Origin: Oscillospiraceae bacterium
Lineage (GTDB): Bacteria > Bacillota > Clostridia > Oscillospirales > Oscillospiraceae
Assembly (NCBI GenBank): GCA_017395085.1
Contig: JAFPWF010000010.1
Coordinates: forward strand, 62,001-126,000
Direction: 5' to 3'
DNA: 64,000 nt
Shown piece by piece: positions 16,456 through 25,528 of this stretch. Below the pieces are notes generated by a model. That model searched no databases, was not told the origin of the DNA, and saw only the letters and a list, made by a program, of their open reading frames with translations. The position numbers and the translations under genes are program-made. Within the stretch, counting starts at the first letter, position 1. Every line of letters begins with the position of its first letter.

Positions 16456-17064
16456 ATGGTTGAGAACATCAAACAAATCATAGCGGAAGCGAGCAGGGAG
16501 CTTTTTAACTCCAACGGGTATCAGAAGGTCACGATGCGGCAGATTGCAGACCGCTGCGGCATCTCTGTGGGAAATCTGACTTACCACTATCCCCACAAAG
16601 AAGACCTGCTGATGCTGGAGCATGATGGCATCCTGAATGCCTTTCTGGACGACGTGCTGACCAACCGGCCGGAACTGACCGGCCTGAAGGGTTATTTTAC
16701 GGTAGAATGCGCATTTCTTTACCGGATTCTGAACGATCCCCCGGTTGCGGCGCTGTATGCCGACGTCATCAATGTGCCCAGTCTCCGCAAGCGTTACCAC
16801 GATGCGCACTATCGGCTCTATCTGCATTTCTGTCCGGAAGCAGGCGGAACACGGGAAGCATGGATCTCGACGCTTGCCATGTCTGCGCTGGAATATGAGT
16901 ATGCGGATGTCGGCATCCTGGCGGAGACACCACAGCTGATGGAGGACATCTTCCGGGCAAAGCTCCTTTTCGAAGGCAGGAATCCGGAAGAATATGGCGC
17001 GCTGATTCACGAGGCAGTGGAAGCCGGCACGGCTCTGGCAAAACAGCTGAACCACGTATACTGA
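16456..17064 (+). CDS. TetR family transcriptional regulator
   Basis: 202 aa. The N-terminal DNA-binding domain is clear: FNSNGYQKVTMRQIADRCGISVGNLTYHYPHK, with the recognition helix at about residues 38-45 (GISVGNLTYHY). The C-terminal ligand domain is divergent. The start is fixed by homology at 16456, where there is no room for a ribosome site after the promoter, so translation is probably leaderless. It is divergent from DegV (16323), which it may control together with itself. A terminator follows at once. Confidence 0.85.
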   Translation: MVENIKQIIAEASRELFNSNGYQKVTMRQIADRCGISVGNLTYHYPHKEDLLMLEHDGILNAFLDDVLTNRPELTGLKGYFTVECAFLYRILNDPPVAALYADVINVPSLRKRYHDAHYRLYLHFCPEAGGTREAWISTLAMSALEYEYADVGILAETPQLMEDIFRAKLLFEGRNPEEYGALIHEAVEAGTALAKQLNHVY

Positions 17065-17074
17065 GAAATAACAC

Positions 17075-17108
17075 AGCAGAGAAACCGAAATGCGTTTCTC
17101 TGCTTTTT
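17075..17108 (+). terminator. Terminator after TetR gene
   Basis: 11-bp perfect stem (17075-17085 with 17094-17104) and a run of five Ts. Confidence 0.85.
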
Positions 17109-17151
17109 ATTGTCCGGACCTTGTTTTGCTTTCTTCGATTGTTTCTGCTCT

Positions 17152-17538
17152 TTATTTCATATCCGCGTAATCATAGGATTCCCTGATCCAGGAGAGCAGC
17201 TCCTCGTCCAGTTCGTCCGGCCTGCTGATGACGATATGGTGCGTCCACCGGCCGGGATAGGGCTCTGTCTTCACCGCGACACGTTCCGAATCCAAAGGTA
17301 CCGGGAGGCCGAGCGTCAAAACAAGATAGTCTTTTGGCATCTCCGCCTTTCGTTTTACCCTGGCGAAAGAGATACAGGCAAACACGTGCCGGTTGAAAAA
17401 TGTGATCTGCGTCTTCTGCACCCGCTTGTTCACATTGTGGAACGAGTCGTACAGCAACTCCTCAAATGACCGATACAGATCCAATGCGTCCAGATGTCCT
17501 TCAAAAAACATCAGCGTGTCCAAATCTAACTCCCGCAT
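17152..17538 (-). CDS. DUF5655 domain protein
   Basis: 128 aa. It shows the family's 'ffegh...lyrsfeell' helix, then RVQKTQITFFNRHVFACISF and the strongly conserved YPGRWTHHIVISRPDELDEE and SWIRESYDYA. DUF5655 is a small cytoplasmic domain of unknown activity. I start at 17538, where GGGGAGC is well placed, rather than at upstream in-frame ATGs that lie among promoter-like sequence. It stands alone, divergent from the Nudix gene. Confidence 0.75.
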   Translation of the reverse strand: MRELDLDTLMFFEGHLDALDLYRSFEELLYDSFHNVNKRVQKTQITFFNRHVFACISFARVKRKAEMPKDYLVLTLGLPVPLDSERVAVKTEPYPGRWTHHIVISRPDELDEELLSWIRESYDYADMK

Positions 17539-17701
17539 TTCTGCTCCCCGGCTTTCAATTCTCTCAGTTTCCATTCTGTTTTTATTATAGCACCGAGTGT
17601 CAATGATAATTGAAACGCCCGGCCCCGGCGGGATCGGCACGGCAAATGGAACCTGGATGATGCATCGGCAGACTGAGTAACCGGCCCGGTCCGGAATACC
17701 G

Positions 17702-17730
17702 TTGACAAAAAGAATTGACTTGGATACACT
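17702..17730 (+). promoter_or_regulatory. Promoter for the Nudix gene
   Basis: TTGACA (17702-17707), 17-bp spacer, TACACT (17725-17730). Confidence 0.65.
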
Positions 17731-17773
17731 TCGATTCGGATGGAAAACGATCTCATACCGCGAGGAGAACACC

Positions 17774-18271
17774 ATGGAAATTCGCTACTGTCCTGAATGC
17801 GGACGGAAACTGCATTTAAGAGAACAGCAGGACGCCCCACCGGCGCCATACTGTGATGGCTGCGGGACCTTTCGCTTTCCGATCTACAGCACTGCGATCG
17901 CCGTTGTGCTTCTCAGCCCTGCACGGACGCATATGATCCTGATCCGGCAGTACGGGGAGACGAAGCGTGTTCTTGTTGCCGGGTATGTCGACAAAGGGGA
18001 AACAGCTGAACACGCCGTCATCCGGGAAGTACGCGAGGAGCTTGGGATGACGGTACGGGATGTGCGCTATCTTGGCAGCCATTATTATCCGCCCTCCGAG
18101 ACTCTGATGCTGAACTACTGCGCGGTTGTTGCGGAGAGCGAGGCCTCCCCGGGCCTGGAGGTGGACAGCTGGGAGTGGGTACCCGTTGAGGACGCCCTGT
18201 CCCTTGTGAACCCCGGCGACTTGGCGGAAACCTTCCTGCTGGATTACGAAGAATACAGGAGATTACCATGA
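17774..18271 (+). CDS. Nudix hydrolase with zinc ribbon (NudC-like)
   Basis: 165 aa. The N terminus is a four-cysteine zinc ribbon (C6, C9, C27, C30; YCPECG and YCDGCG). The Nudix box starts at Gly70 (G-x5-E76-x7-R84-E85-x2-E88-E89). This layout is that of NudC, which cleaves NAD(H) and removes NAD caps from RNA. The protein is shorter than NudC and I do not see the full SQPWPFPxS substrate motif, so it may act on another nucleotide. GAGGAGA precedes the ATG. The stop overlaps the ATG of a broken TIGR04076 gene. Confidence 0.8.
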   Translation: MEIRYCPECGRKLHLREQQDAPPAPYCDGCGTFRFPIYSTAIAVVLLSPARTHMILIRQYGETKRVLVAGYVDKGETAEHAVIREVREELGMTVRDVRYLGSHYYPPSETLMLNYCAVVAESEASPGLEVDSWEWVPVEDALSLVNPGDLAETFLLDYEEYRRLP

Positions 18272-18382
18272 GGAAAGTGAAAATCACCGTGCTGAAGTGT
18301 GCGTTTCACCAGGATCTGGCCGATCGCTACGCCAGCCCGGCCTTGGCCCCTGTCGGTACAACCGGGAGAAAATTGTATCTAC
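18268..18382 (+). pseudogene. Truncated, frameshifted TIGR04076 family gene
   Basis: Starting at the ATG that overlaps the Nudix stop (ATGA), the frame reads MRKVKITVLKCAFHQDLADR, the N terminus of TIGR04076 proteins. After about 29 codons homology moves to the next frame (GPCRYNREKIV, matching the family's 'CPxFKEGQ') and then ends where the 3' end of the UvrA-like gene begins. So the gene has a frameshift and has lost most of its length. The family is normally 90-110 aa and of unknown function. Identification is by eye. Confidence 0.55.
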
Positions 18383-20866
18383 TCAAAGATACCTTCCCGT
18401 TACGCTTTCCCTGCAGGCTTTGATTTCCTCAGGCGCGCCGCAGGCGACAATCCTGCCGCCGGCATCTCCTCCGCCAGGGCCCAAGTCAATGATGTAATCG
18501 GCGTTACGGATGACGTCGAGGTCGTGCTCGATGACGATAACGGTTGCGCCGCTGTCAATGAGCGCCTGAAAGACGCCGAGCAGCGTTTCCACGTCCAGCG
18601 GGTGGAGTCCGATTGTCGGCTCATCGAACACGAAAACGGAATCCTCCTGGCCCCTGCCCATTTCGCTGGCCAGCTTCAGCCGCTGTGCTTCTCCGCCCGA
18701 GAGACTTGGGGTCTCTTCCCCGAGTGTCAGGTACCCAAGGCCCAGGTTCTGAAGAACCTGCAGTCTGGGAGCCACGTTTCTCATGTCCCGGCAAAACTCG
18801 ATGGCCGTGTTGACGTCCCGGTCCATCAGTTCCGGCAGGGACAGGCTCTCTCCGGTTTTATTGCTGTGACGGATCCCATAGGCTTCTTTTGCATATCGCG
18901 AGCCTCTGCATTCCGGGCAGGGAATGTCGACGTCCGGAAGGAACTGAACGTCGAGGCTGATCGATCCTGTTCCGTCACAGACCGGGCAGCGCAACTTCCC
19001 GGTGTTGTAGGAAAAATCTCCCGCCTTGAGCCCTCGTTTCTTTGCATCCAGGCTGCGGGCGTAAATCTTCCGCAGTTCATCATGGACATTCGCATAAGTG
19101 GCGACAGTGGAGCGTACGTTGATTCCGATGGGGGACGCATCAATGAGTTTCACATGCCGAATGCCTTCCGCGTTGATTTGGACAACGTGCTCCGGCAGCC
19201 TTGCGCCGGACGCGGCTGCAGAGAGGCCTGGCACCAGGCTTTCCAGCACCATGGTGGTTTTGCCCGATCCGGATACGCCGGTCACCACCGTCAGCCTTCC
19301 ACGGGGTATACAGACATCCAAAGCCTTGACGGTATGGATCGGAGAAGTTTTCATCCGGATGCAGCCGTCATCAAACAGGGCGGCTGCTTTGCTGTGCCGT
19401 TTGATCTCCTGCCGGCCTGCAAGAAATGGGCCTATTTTGGAGGCGGGATTCGCTTTGATCTGCCCGACGGTCCCCTCGGCAATCACTCTGCCGCCGTCCG
19501 CACCAGCATTCGGCCCGAGCTCTATCAGCCAGTCGGACTCGCCCAGAATCTGTGTATCATGATCTACCAGGAGAACGGAATTGCCGTCCGCGATCAGATC
19601 GTGCATGACAGCGTTCAGGCCCGCGATGTTGGCCGGGTGCAGCCCGATGGATGGCTCGTCCAGTACGTATAGCACGCCTGTCGTCCGGTTGCGCACGGCT
19701 CTTGCCAGCTGCATCCTCTGCCGCTCGCCGGTGGAGAGCGTGGACGCCGCCCTGTCCAGGGTCAGGTAGGAAAGCCCCAGATCCATGAGCCGTTTCGCAG
19801 CAGTGTGAAAAGACTCGCAGATGCTTTTTGCCATGGGCTTCATCTCATCCGGCACGGCATCCGGCACACGGGCGACCCAGTCGACGGATTCGGCAAGCGT
19901 CATAGTGCAGGCTTCTGCCAGGGAAATCCCCATAAGCTTCGGCGCACGTGCCTTCTCCGAAAACCTCGTTCCGCCGCAGTCCGGGCAGACCGAAAGCCGC
20001 AGGAATTTCTCCACCCGCTTCATACCGGTCTCATCCTTCACCTTTGACAGGGCATTTTCCACGGTAAAGGTCGCGTTGAAATAGGTGAAGTCCATCTCGC
20101 CGGCGGCGCCGTTGGTCTGATTCTGGTAGATGACGTGCTGCTTGACCGCCGGACCGTGAAAGACGATTTCACGCTCCTTTTCGGTCAGCTCGCGGAAGGG
20201 CACGTCCGTCCGAACCCCGAGTTCCCTGGCGATGTCCTTCATCAGAGACCACATCAGGGTCTGCCACGGCAGAACGGCGCCTTCGTCGATCGTCAGCGAC
20301 TCATCGGGGACGAGCGTCGATTCATCGACGACATGGATGATCCCGGTCCCGTCGCAGCGAGGGCAGGCCCCCTGGCTGTTGAAGGCGAGTTCCTCAGCAC
20401 CGGGACCGTAGAAGTGCTCTCCGCATTCCGGGCAGACCAGTTCTTGTTCCAGCGCAACGTTCATGGAGGGCGGCAGATAGTGGCCGTTCGGGCACCTGTG
20501 GCTGCCCAGGCGCGAGAACATCAAGCGCAGGCTGTTCAGCAGTTCTGTCCCGGTGCCGAACGTTGAGCGGATGCCCGGAATCGCCGGACGCTGGTGCAGC
20601 GCAAGGGAAGCGGGAACATAGAGTACCTCATCCACGTCGGCCTTTGCCGCCTGCGTCATACGCCGCCTTGTGTAGGTGGAAAGGGATTCCAGATATCGCC
20701 GGGAGCCTTCGGCGTAAAGCACGCCGAGTGCAAGGGACGACTTGCCGGAACCGGAGACCCCCGCGATCCCTACAATCTGATTCAGCGGCACATCCACATC
20801 AATATTCTTCAGATTGTGGACTCTCGCTCCTCGGATCTCAATTTTCTTTGGGTTATGATCATTCAT
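18383..20866 (-). CDS. UvrA-like excinuclease paralog (short form)
   Basis: 827 aa, about 120 shorter than housekeeping UvrA (about 940). Two ABC modules are intact: Walker A GVSGSGKS (36-43) and GVSGSGKT, signatures LSTGERQRMQLA and LSGGEAQRLKLA, and Walker B in each half. The zinc modules CPECG, CPRCDGTG and CPVCDGTG are present. The region after the first Walker A that normally binds UvrB is reduced, as in UvrA2-type drug-resistance proteins. It likely binds damaged or drug-adducted DNA. It may be co-transcribed with the rhodanese gene upstream. Confidence 0.88.
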   Translation of the reverse strand: MNDHNPKKIEIRGARVHNLKNIDVDVPLNQIVGIAGVSGSGKSSLALGVLYAEGSRRYLESLSTYTRRRMTQAAKADVDEVLYVPASLALHQRPAIPGIRSTFGTGTELLNSLRLMFSRLGSHRCPNGHYLPPSMNVALEQELVCPECGEHFYGPGAEELAFNSQGACPRCDGTGIIHVVDESTLVPDESLTIDEGAVLPWQTLMWSLMKDIARELGVRTDVPFRELTEKEREIVFHGPAVKQHVIYQNQTNGAAGEMDFTYFNATFTVENALSKVKDETGMKRVEKFLRLSVCPDCGGTRFSEKARAPKLMGISLAEACTMTLAESVDWVARVPDAVPDEMKPMAKSICESFHTAAKRLMDLGLSYLTLDRAASTLSTGERQRMQLARAVRNRTTGVLYVLDEPSIGLHPANIAGLNAVMHDLIADGNSVLLVDHDTQILGESDWLIELGPNAGADGGRVIAEGTVGQIKANPASKIGPFLAGRQEIKRHSKAAALFDDGCIRMKTSPIHTVKALDVCIPRGRLTVVTGVSGSGKTTMVLESLVPGLSAAASGARLPEHVVQINAEGIRHVKLIDASPIGINVRSTVATYANVHDELRKIYARSLDAKKRGLKAGDFSYNTGKLRCPVCDGTGSISLDVQFLPDVDIPCPECRGSRYAKEAYGIRHSNKTGESLSLPELMDRDVNTAIEFCRDMRNVAPRLQVLQNLGLGYLTLGEETPSLSGGEAQRLKLASEMGRGQEDSVFVFDEPTIGLHPLDVETLLGVFQALIDSGATVIVIEHDLDVIRNADYIIDLGPGGGDAGGRIVACGAPEEIKACRESVTGRYL

Positions 20867-20904
20867 ATCCTTTTCAGTTTCCGTCTTCCTTCTAGACAGG
20901 ACTT

Positions 20905-20928
20905 CGCCGGCTTTTTGAAAAGCCGGCG
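20905..20928. repeat. GC-rich inverted repeat between rhodanese and UvrA-like genes
   Basis: 10-bp stem CGCCGGCTTT/AAAGCCGGCG with a 4-nt loop and no clear T run after it. It could be an RNA-processing or partial termination site in the 183-base gap. Confidence 0.45.
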
Positions 20929-21049
20929 GATGATTATTCAGCTTCTGTTTCTAGGCGGCAAGTTCTCCCTGGAGAAAGGGCTCGTGGATCAGCTGCGCGG
21001 CCAGGATTGCGGGTCAAGCTTTTTGTGGCTTTTCATGCTGCTTTCTTCC

Positions 21050-21358
21050 TTATTCCAGTCCGTACGGCCAGCCGGCAAGTCCGCCCATGTTGCGGATGTC
21101 CCGGTATCCCAGCTTTTCCAACAGGCGTGCCGCTCTGGCACTTCTCATCCCGCTGCGGCAGTACACCAACACAGGGGTATCATACGAAGGGATGAGTTCC
21201 GCAGCCGTTTCGGCAGTGATCTCATCAACCGGCAGCAGCTCAGCGCCGGCCACGTGCCCCGTGATGTACTCCGGTTCTTCCCTTACGTCCAGCAGCGCGA
21301 CACGTTCCCCGGACTGCAGGATGCTGTGCGACTCCGAAAAGCTCAGTTTTCTGATCAT
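21050..21358 (-). CDS. Rhodanese-like sulfurtransferase
   Basis: 102-aa single rhodanese domain. It has LLDVREEPEYITGHVAGAELLP and the catalytic loop VYCRSGMRSARAA (Cys near residue 71), then GLAGWP at the end. It carries persulfide sulfur between partners in the cytoplasm. It closes the minus-strand methionine operon (activation protein, MetH, HMT-MTHFR, rhodanese), which suggests a job in sulfur handling there. RBS AGGAGAAG. Confidence 0.85.
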   Translation of the reverse strand: MIRKLSFSESHSILQSGERVALLDVREEPEYITGHVAGAELLPVDEITAETAAELIPSYDTPVLVYCRSGMRSARAARLLEKLGYRDIRNMGGLAGWPYGLE

Positions 21359-21398
21359 GCGTTTTCTTCTCCTGTTCCAGGCTCATTCTCTTTCGTGA

Positions 21399-23171
21399 TT
21401 ACGCCAGGCCGGCCTGACGGATGCTTTCCATGATTCGGCCGACGAGGCCTGTACGGCCGAAGGGCGTGATAATGTAAAAGCCATCAACGTACGGAGCCAT
21501 TTGTCCGGCGATTTCCGTGGAGATCTCCACGGCCAGGCTTTCTCCCTTTTCGCGGTCGGCACCCCGGTAGAGTTCGATGATCTTCTCATCCACGGTGATC
21601 CCGGCGATTTCGCTGTTCATAAAGCGGGCGTTGCGCTCGCTGACGACAGGCATGATACCCCCCAGGATTCTGCCCTGCAGTTTCTCCCGCGCAATCTTCA
21701 GGTTCTCCAACCCTTCCGATGAGAGGATCGGCTGGGTCAGAAAGGCCAGCGCGCCGTTCTGCTCTTTTCGCTTTGCGATGTCCATCTGCACGCCGAAGTT
21801 CCGGACATTCACATTGAGGGCCGCAAAGATGCGGAAGGGGTTGGGCAGAACAGTACGGTTCAGGCCGTCCACATAGTTAATCAGCTTGCGGGAATTGAAG
21901 TTGTAGACACTCTTGACCTCGTCGCGGTTGGCAGCGGGAATCGGGTCGCCGGTGACCACCAGCACCTTGTTAACGCCCTCGGCGCAGAGCCCCAGCAGCA
22001 GCGCCTGCGTGGCGTTCAGGTTTCTGTCCCGGCAGGTCATGTGAGGCATCGCATCCATGCTGAGCTCCCGGCGTATCTTGCAGGCCATGAGGCTGCTGTC
22101 GATTCTCGCCCGCGCCACGGGGCAGTCCGCCACAGTGATGAGGTCTACCCCGTTTTCCTGCAGATCGCGGGCGCCTTTCATGAATTTCGCCACATCGGCG
22201 TTTTCCGGCGGATCGAGTTCCACGGCAAACGGCTTCCGGTCCGGGTCGCAGAGGGCGGTCCAGAACGGGTCGTCGGCTTCGGGCCGCGCCCTTCGTTCCG
22301 CTGCCGCCTCCGGTCGGTACTCAATGCGGGCAGCCGTGGGCATGCGCAGCTTTTTGGCAACTTCGCGCATATGTTCGGGCGTGGTGCCGCAGCAGCCTCC
22401 CAGAATGCGTACTCCCTGTGCCCGCAGCTGCTCCATCTGGTCGGAGAAGTAGCCGGGATCGCCTTCGTAGAAGGTACGGTTGCCGCGCACCGTCGGATAG
22501 CCCGCGTTGGGCATGGCGGAGAACAGGCCTTCGACCGGCCCGATCTTCCGCATCAGCTCCACCATCTGCCTGCCGCCGGAGACGCAGTTAAGCCCGACGG
22601 CGTCGATGTTCGGGTCGGCGGCCGCCGCGTTCAGAAGATCCCGGATCAGCCGCCCGTCGCGACTGAAGCCGTCGGGGCTTGCCGCAAAGGAAACCAGGAT
22701 AAAGGCTTCCGGCGCCTCGGTGCGGATGACGGATGCGATCTCGGAGAGGTACTGGCCGGTTCCAAGGGTTTCAAACAGAAAATGTCTGGCCCCCTGCTGC
22801 AGAAACTGATCCGTCACGAACAGATACTCCGCCAGGATGTCGGTGTCATCCTCGGCGTCGATGGGCCCGATGTCGGCGAAGACATAGGCGTCGCCCGCGG
22901 CTCGGCTGGCGATCTGCCAGCCTTCGCGGATCATGGCGGCGCAGTCGCTTTCCGAGAAGCGGAGACGGTTGGCTCCGTAGGTATTGGTTTTGATGGCGCG
23001 GCAGCCGGCGTCCAGATAAGCGCGGTGAATCGCCGCGATTTCTTCCGGCGCGCTCAGGTTCGCCCATTCGCAGTCCCGGTGGCTGGTCCGGTTCCGCGAG
23101 GCGTAATAGGTTCCCATGCCGCCGTCAAACAACAGCGGCTGTATCTTCAGATAATCCCGTATATCTTTCAT
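21399..23171 (-). CDS. Bifunctional homocysteine methyltransferase / methylenetetrahydrofolate reductase
   Basis: 590 aa. Residues 1-290 form the homocysteine methyltransferase barrel, with the zinc cysteines in GLNCVSGG and ILGGCCGTTPEHM. Residues about 310-590 form a flavin-type methylenetetrahydrofolate reductase (FAVELDPPENADVAKF, DLITVADCPVARARIDS, HMTCRDRN, GDPI). The fusion is the YitJ arrangement of Firmicutes. It would make methyl-THF and offer homocysteine methylation. Its start overlaps the MetH stop by 4 bases (23168-23171), so the two are translated together. Confidence 0.9.
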   Translation of the reverse strand: MKDIRDYLKIQPLLFDGGMGTYYASRNRTSHRDCEWANLSAPEEIAAIHRAYLDAGCRAIKTNTYGANRLRFSESDCAAMIREGWQIASRAAGDAYVFADIGPIDAEDDTDILAEYLFVTDQFLQQGARHFLFETLGTGQYLSEIASVIRTEAPEAFILVSFAASPDGFSRDGRLIRDLLNAAAADPNIDAVGLNCVSGGRQMVELMRKIGPVEGLFSAMPNAGYPTVRGNRTFYEGDPGYFSDQMEQLRAQGVRILGGCCGTTPEHMREVAKKLRMPTAARIEYRPEAAAERRARPEADDPFWTALCDPDRKPFAVELDPPENADVAKFMKGARDLQENGVDLITVADCPVARARIDSSLMACKIRRELSMDAMPHMTCRDRNLNATQALLLGLCAEGVNKVLVVTGDPIPAANRDEVKSVYNFNSRKLINYVDGLNRTVLPNPFRIFAALNVNVRNFGVQMDIAKRKEQNGALAFLTQPILSSEGLENLKIAREKLQGRILGGIMPVVSERNARFMNSEIAGITVDEKIIELYRGADREKGESLAVEISTEIAGQMAPYVDGFYIITPFGRTGLVGRIMESIRQAGLA

Positions 23172-25528
23172 CCCAGCACCCGCTTTGCGATATCCGCGCT
23201 CTGTTTCGCGTCTTTGGCATAGTAGTCCGCGCCGATCTGCGCGGCGTAATCCGGCGTCAGCACCGCGCCGCCCACCATGATTTTGCAGTCGTGCCCGCTC
23301 GCCCGGATGGCGGCGATGGTTTCGGCCATGCTGGCCACGGTGGTGGTCATCAGGGCGGAAAGGCCCACAAGACTGACGTTCTCCCGGATCACCGCGTCCA
23401 CAACCTCTTTCGCCGGCACATCCCGGCCGAGGTCAATAACGGTGTAGCCGTAGTTTTCCAGCACCACACGCACGATGTTCTTGCCGATGTCATGAATGTC
23501 CCCGTGCACAGTGGCAAGGACGATTTTCCCTCTCGAGACGCCCGTTCCGCCCCGCTGCGCGATGCGCTGCTTTACCAGTTCAAAGCCCTCGCAGGCGGCG
23601 TTTGCGGCGTTGATGAGCTGCGGCAGAAAAATTTCCTGCCTCTCGTAGCGCTCGCCGACTGCATCCAGCGCCGGAATCAGCAGCCGGTCCACGACTTCCA
23701 TCTCGCTCATCTGCTCCAAAGCCTGCGTGGCGAGCGTCTTGGTTTCCTGCCGCAGCCCGCGCATGATCGCATCCGCAATGCTCATCTGCCCTCCGGAGGA
23801 GGCCGCAGTGCGCTCCTGCACGGGGGCGGATGCGAAACGGCGAATATAGGCTTCGGCGTCCCTGTCCTGCCCGGAGAGCACGCGGTAAGACGCGACGGCG
23901 TCCATCACCGCAGTCTGGTTTGGGTTTATGATGGGCAGGTCCAGGCCTGCATGCATTGCCCGGGTCAGGAAGCTGACGGTAATCTGTTCGCGCGCAGGAA
24001 GTCCGAAGGAGATGTTGCTTACGCCCAGCACCGTGTGCAGCCCCAGCTCCTCGGTTACATAGCGCACCGCGCGCAGCGTCTCCTCTGCCTGTTCCTGCTG
24101 TGCGGATACCGTGAGCGTCAGACAGTCGATGAGTACGTCTTCCCGGGGGATCCCGTAAGAGAGCGCCGCATCCAGAATCCGTTCGGCAATGCGGCAGCGG
24201 CCTATCCAGTCCTGAGGGATGCCGTCTGAATCCATGCACAAACCCACGACTGCCGCGCCGTACTTTTTGCAGAGAGGCAGCACGGCCGCCAGCACTTCGG
24301 GCTTCCCATTTACAGAGTTCACAATGGCCTTGCCGTTCACGGCCCTCAGCCCCGCTTCAATGGCGGCGGGATCCGAGGAATCGATCTGCAGGGGCAGGTC
24401 CACCACCGCCTGCAGAGCCTTGACTACCCGGCGCATCATGGCCGGCTCGTCAATGCCCGGCAGCCCGACATTGACATCAAGGATCTCGGCTCCGGCGTCC
24501 TGCTGCTCGATTCCACGAGCTACAATATAGTCGATGTCCTCTTCCCGCAGCGCCTGCTGGAAGCGCTTTTTCCCGGTTGGATTGATGCGCTCGCCGATCA
24601 CGCGCACGCCGTCAAAGCAAGCCGTGTTTGAGGCCGAGCAGACGCCCGCCCGATCCGGAGCTCTGCGTGCGGCCGGCATCCCTTTCAGCGTGCCGGAAAG
24701 GGCGCGGATAAATTCCGGCGTGGTGCCGCAGCAGCCGCCGAAGATATTCACGCCAAGGTCCAGTGCAGGCACCAGTTCCCGGGCAAATTCCCCTGCCGTC
24801 ATATGATACTCTCCTGTGGCGGGGTCGGGCAGTCCGGCATTGGGCTTGAGGATCAGGGGCCGGTCTGTCCAGTGGCTGAGTTCCTCGATCAGCGGCAGCA
24901 GTTTTTCCGGGCCGAGGCTGCAGTTAAAACCCATGGCGTCCACGCCGAGGCCGCTGAGTGTCAGACCCATGGCCGGCACTGTGGTTCCGAGGAAGGTCCG
25001 GCCAGAGGCTTCAAAGGTCATGGTCACCCAGACGGGGAGATGTGTGTTCTCCTTGGCGGCAAGAACAGCCGCCTTGACCTCATACAGGTCGCTCATGGTT
25101 TCGATGATCACGAAGTCCGCGCCGGCCTGTTCGCCGCTGACCAGGATTTCGCGGAAGGCTTCATACGCATCTTCAAAGCGCAGCGTGCCAAGGGGTTCCA
25201 GCAGCTGCCCGAGAGGGCCGATGTCCAGGGCAACCTTTACGTCCCTGTCGCCGCCTGCCATACGGGCACAGCGCACGCCGCCCTCCACCAGTTCCGCCAC
25301 GCTGCAGCCGCAGCCGGCAGCCTTGAATCGGTTGACGCCGAAGGTGTTGGTGTAGAGGACCCGGCTTCCGGCTTCGACATATTTTCTCTGGATCTTGGCG
25401 ACTTTTTCCGGCTGCGTGCAGTTCCACAGTTCCGGGATCTGCCCGACAGGCAGCCCCGCCGCCTGCAGCATGGTTCCCATCCCGCCGTCCAGGATAATCA
25501 GTTCACGGTTTTCCACAGTTTTTCCCAT
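23168..25528 (-). CDS. metH: Cobalamin-dependent methionine synthase without activation domain
   Basis: 786 aa in the order homocysteine barrel (1-300; MGFNCSLG, FGGCCGTTPEFI), pterin-binding barrel (about 310-580; VRVIGERINPTGKK), cap and cobalamin domain (about 600-786; the lower ligand motif GDIHDIGKNIV). The reactivation domain of E. coli MetH is absent and is encoded by the next gene upstream, which it overlaps by 26 bases. It transfers methyl from methyl-THF to homocysteine via cobalamin. The start could also be the GTG at 25516. Confidence 0.92.
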   Translation of the reverse strand: MGKTVENRELIILDGGMGTMLQAAGLPVGQIPELWNCTQPEKVAKIQRKYVEAGSRVLYTNTFGVNRFKAAGCGCSVAELVEGGVRCARMAGGDRDVKVALDIGPLGQLLEPLGTLRFEDAYEAFREILVSGEQAGADFVIIETMSDLYEVKAAVLAAKENTHLPVWVTMTFEASGRTFLGTTVPAMGLTLSGLGVDAMGFNCSLGPEKLLPLIEELSHWTDRPLILKPNAGLPDPATGEYHMTAGEFARELVPALDLGVNIFGGCCGTTPEFIRALSGTLKGMPAARRAPDRAGVCSASNTACFDGVRVIGERINPTGKKRFQQALREEDIDYIVARGIEQQDAGAEILDVNVGLPGIDEPAMMRRVVKALQAVVDLPLQIDSSDPAAIEAGLRAVNGKAIVNSVNGKPEVLAAVLPLCKKYGAAVVGLCMDSDGIPQDWIGRCRIAERILDAALSYGIPREDVLIDCLTLTVSAQQEQAEETLRAVRYVTEELGLHTVLGVSNISFGLPAREQITVSFLTRAMHAGLDLPIINPNQTAVMDAVASYRVLSGQDRDAEAYIRRFASAPVQERTAASSGGQMSIADAIMRGLRQETKTLATQALEQMSEMEVVDRLLIPALDAVGERYERQEIFLPQLINAANAACEGFELVKQRIAQRGGTGVSRGKIVLATVHGDIHDIGKNIVRVVLENYGYTVIDLGRDVPAKEVVDAVIRENVSLVGLSALMTTTVASMAETIAAIRASGHDCKIMVGGAVLTPDYAAQIGADYYAKDAKQSADIAKRVLG

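Noticed and set aside
17600..17625. TTGACA-TATAAT pair before the DUF5655 gene
   Set aside because: The two boxes are only about 8 bases apart, so they cannot form one promoter.
18299..19672. Long plus-strand frame (457 codons) opposite the UvrA-like gene
   Set aside because: Antisense shadow of a gene with complete ABC motifs; no ribosome site and no protein-like pattern.
22041..23222. 393-codon plus-strand frame opposite the HMT-MTHFR gene
   Set aside because: Shadow caused by high GC; the minus strand has clear domains.
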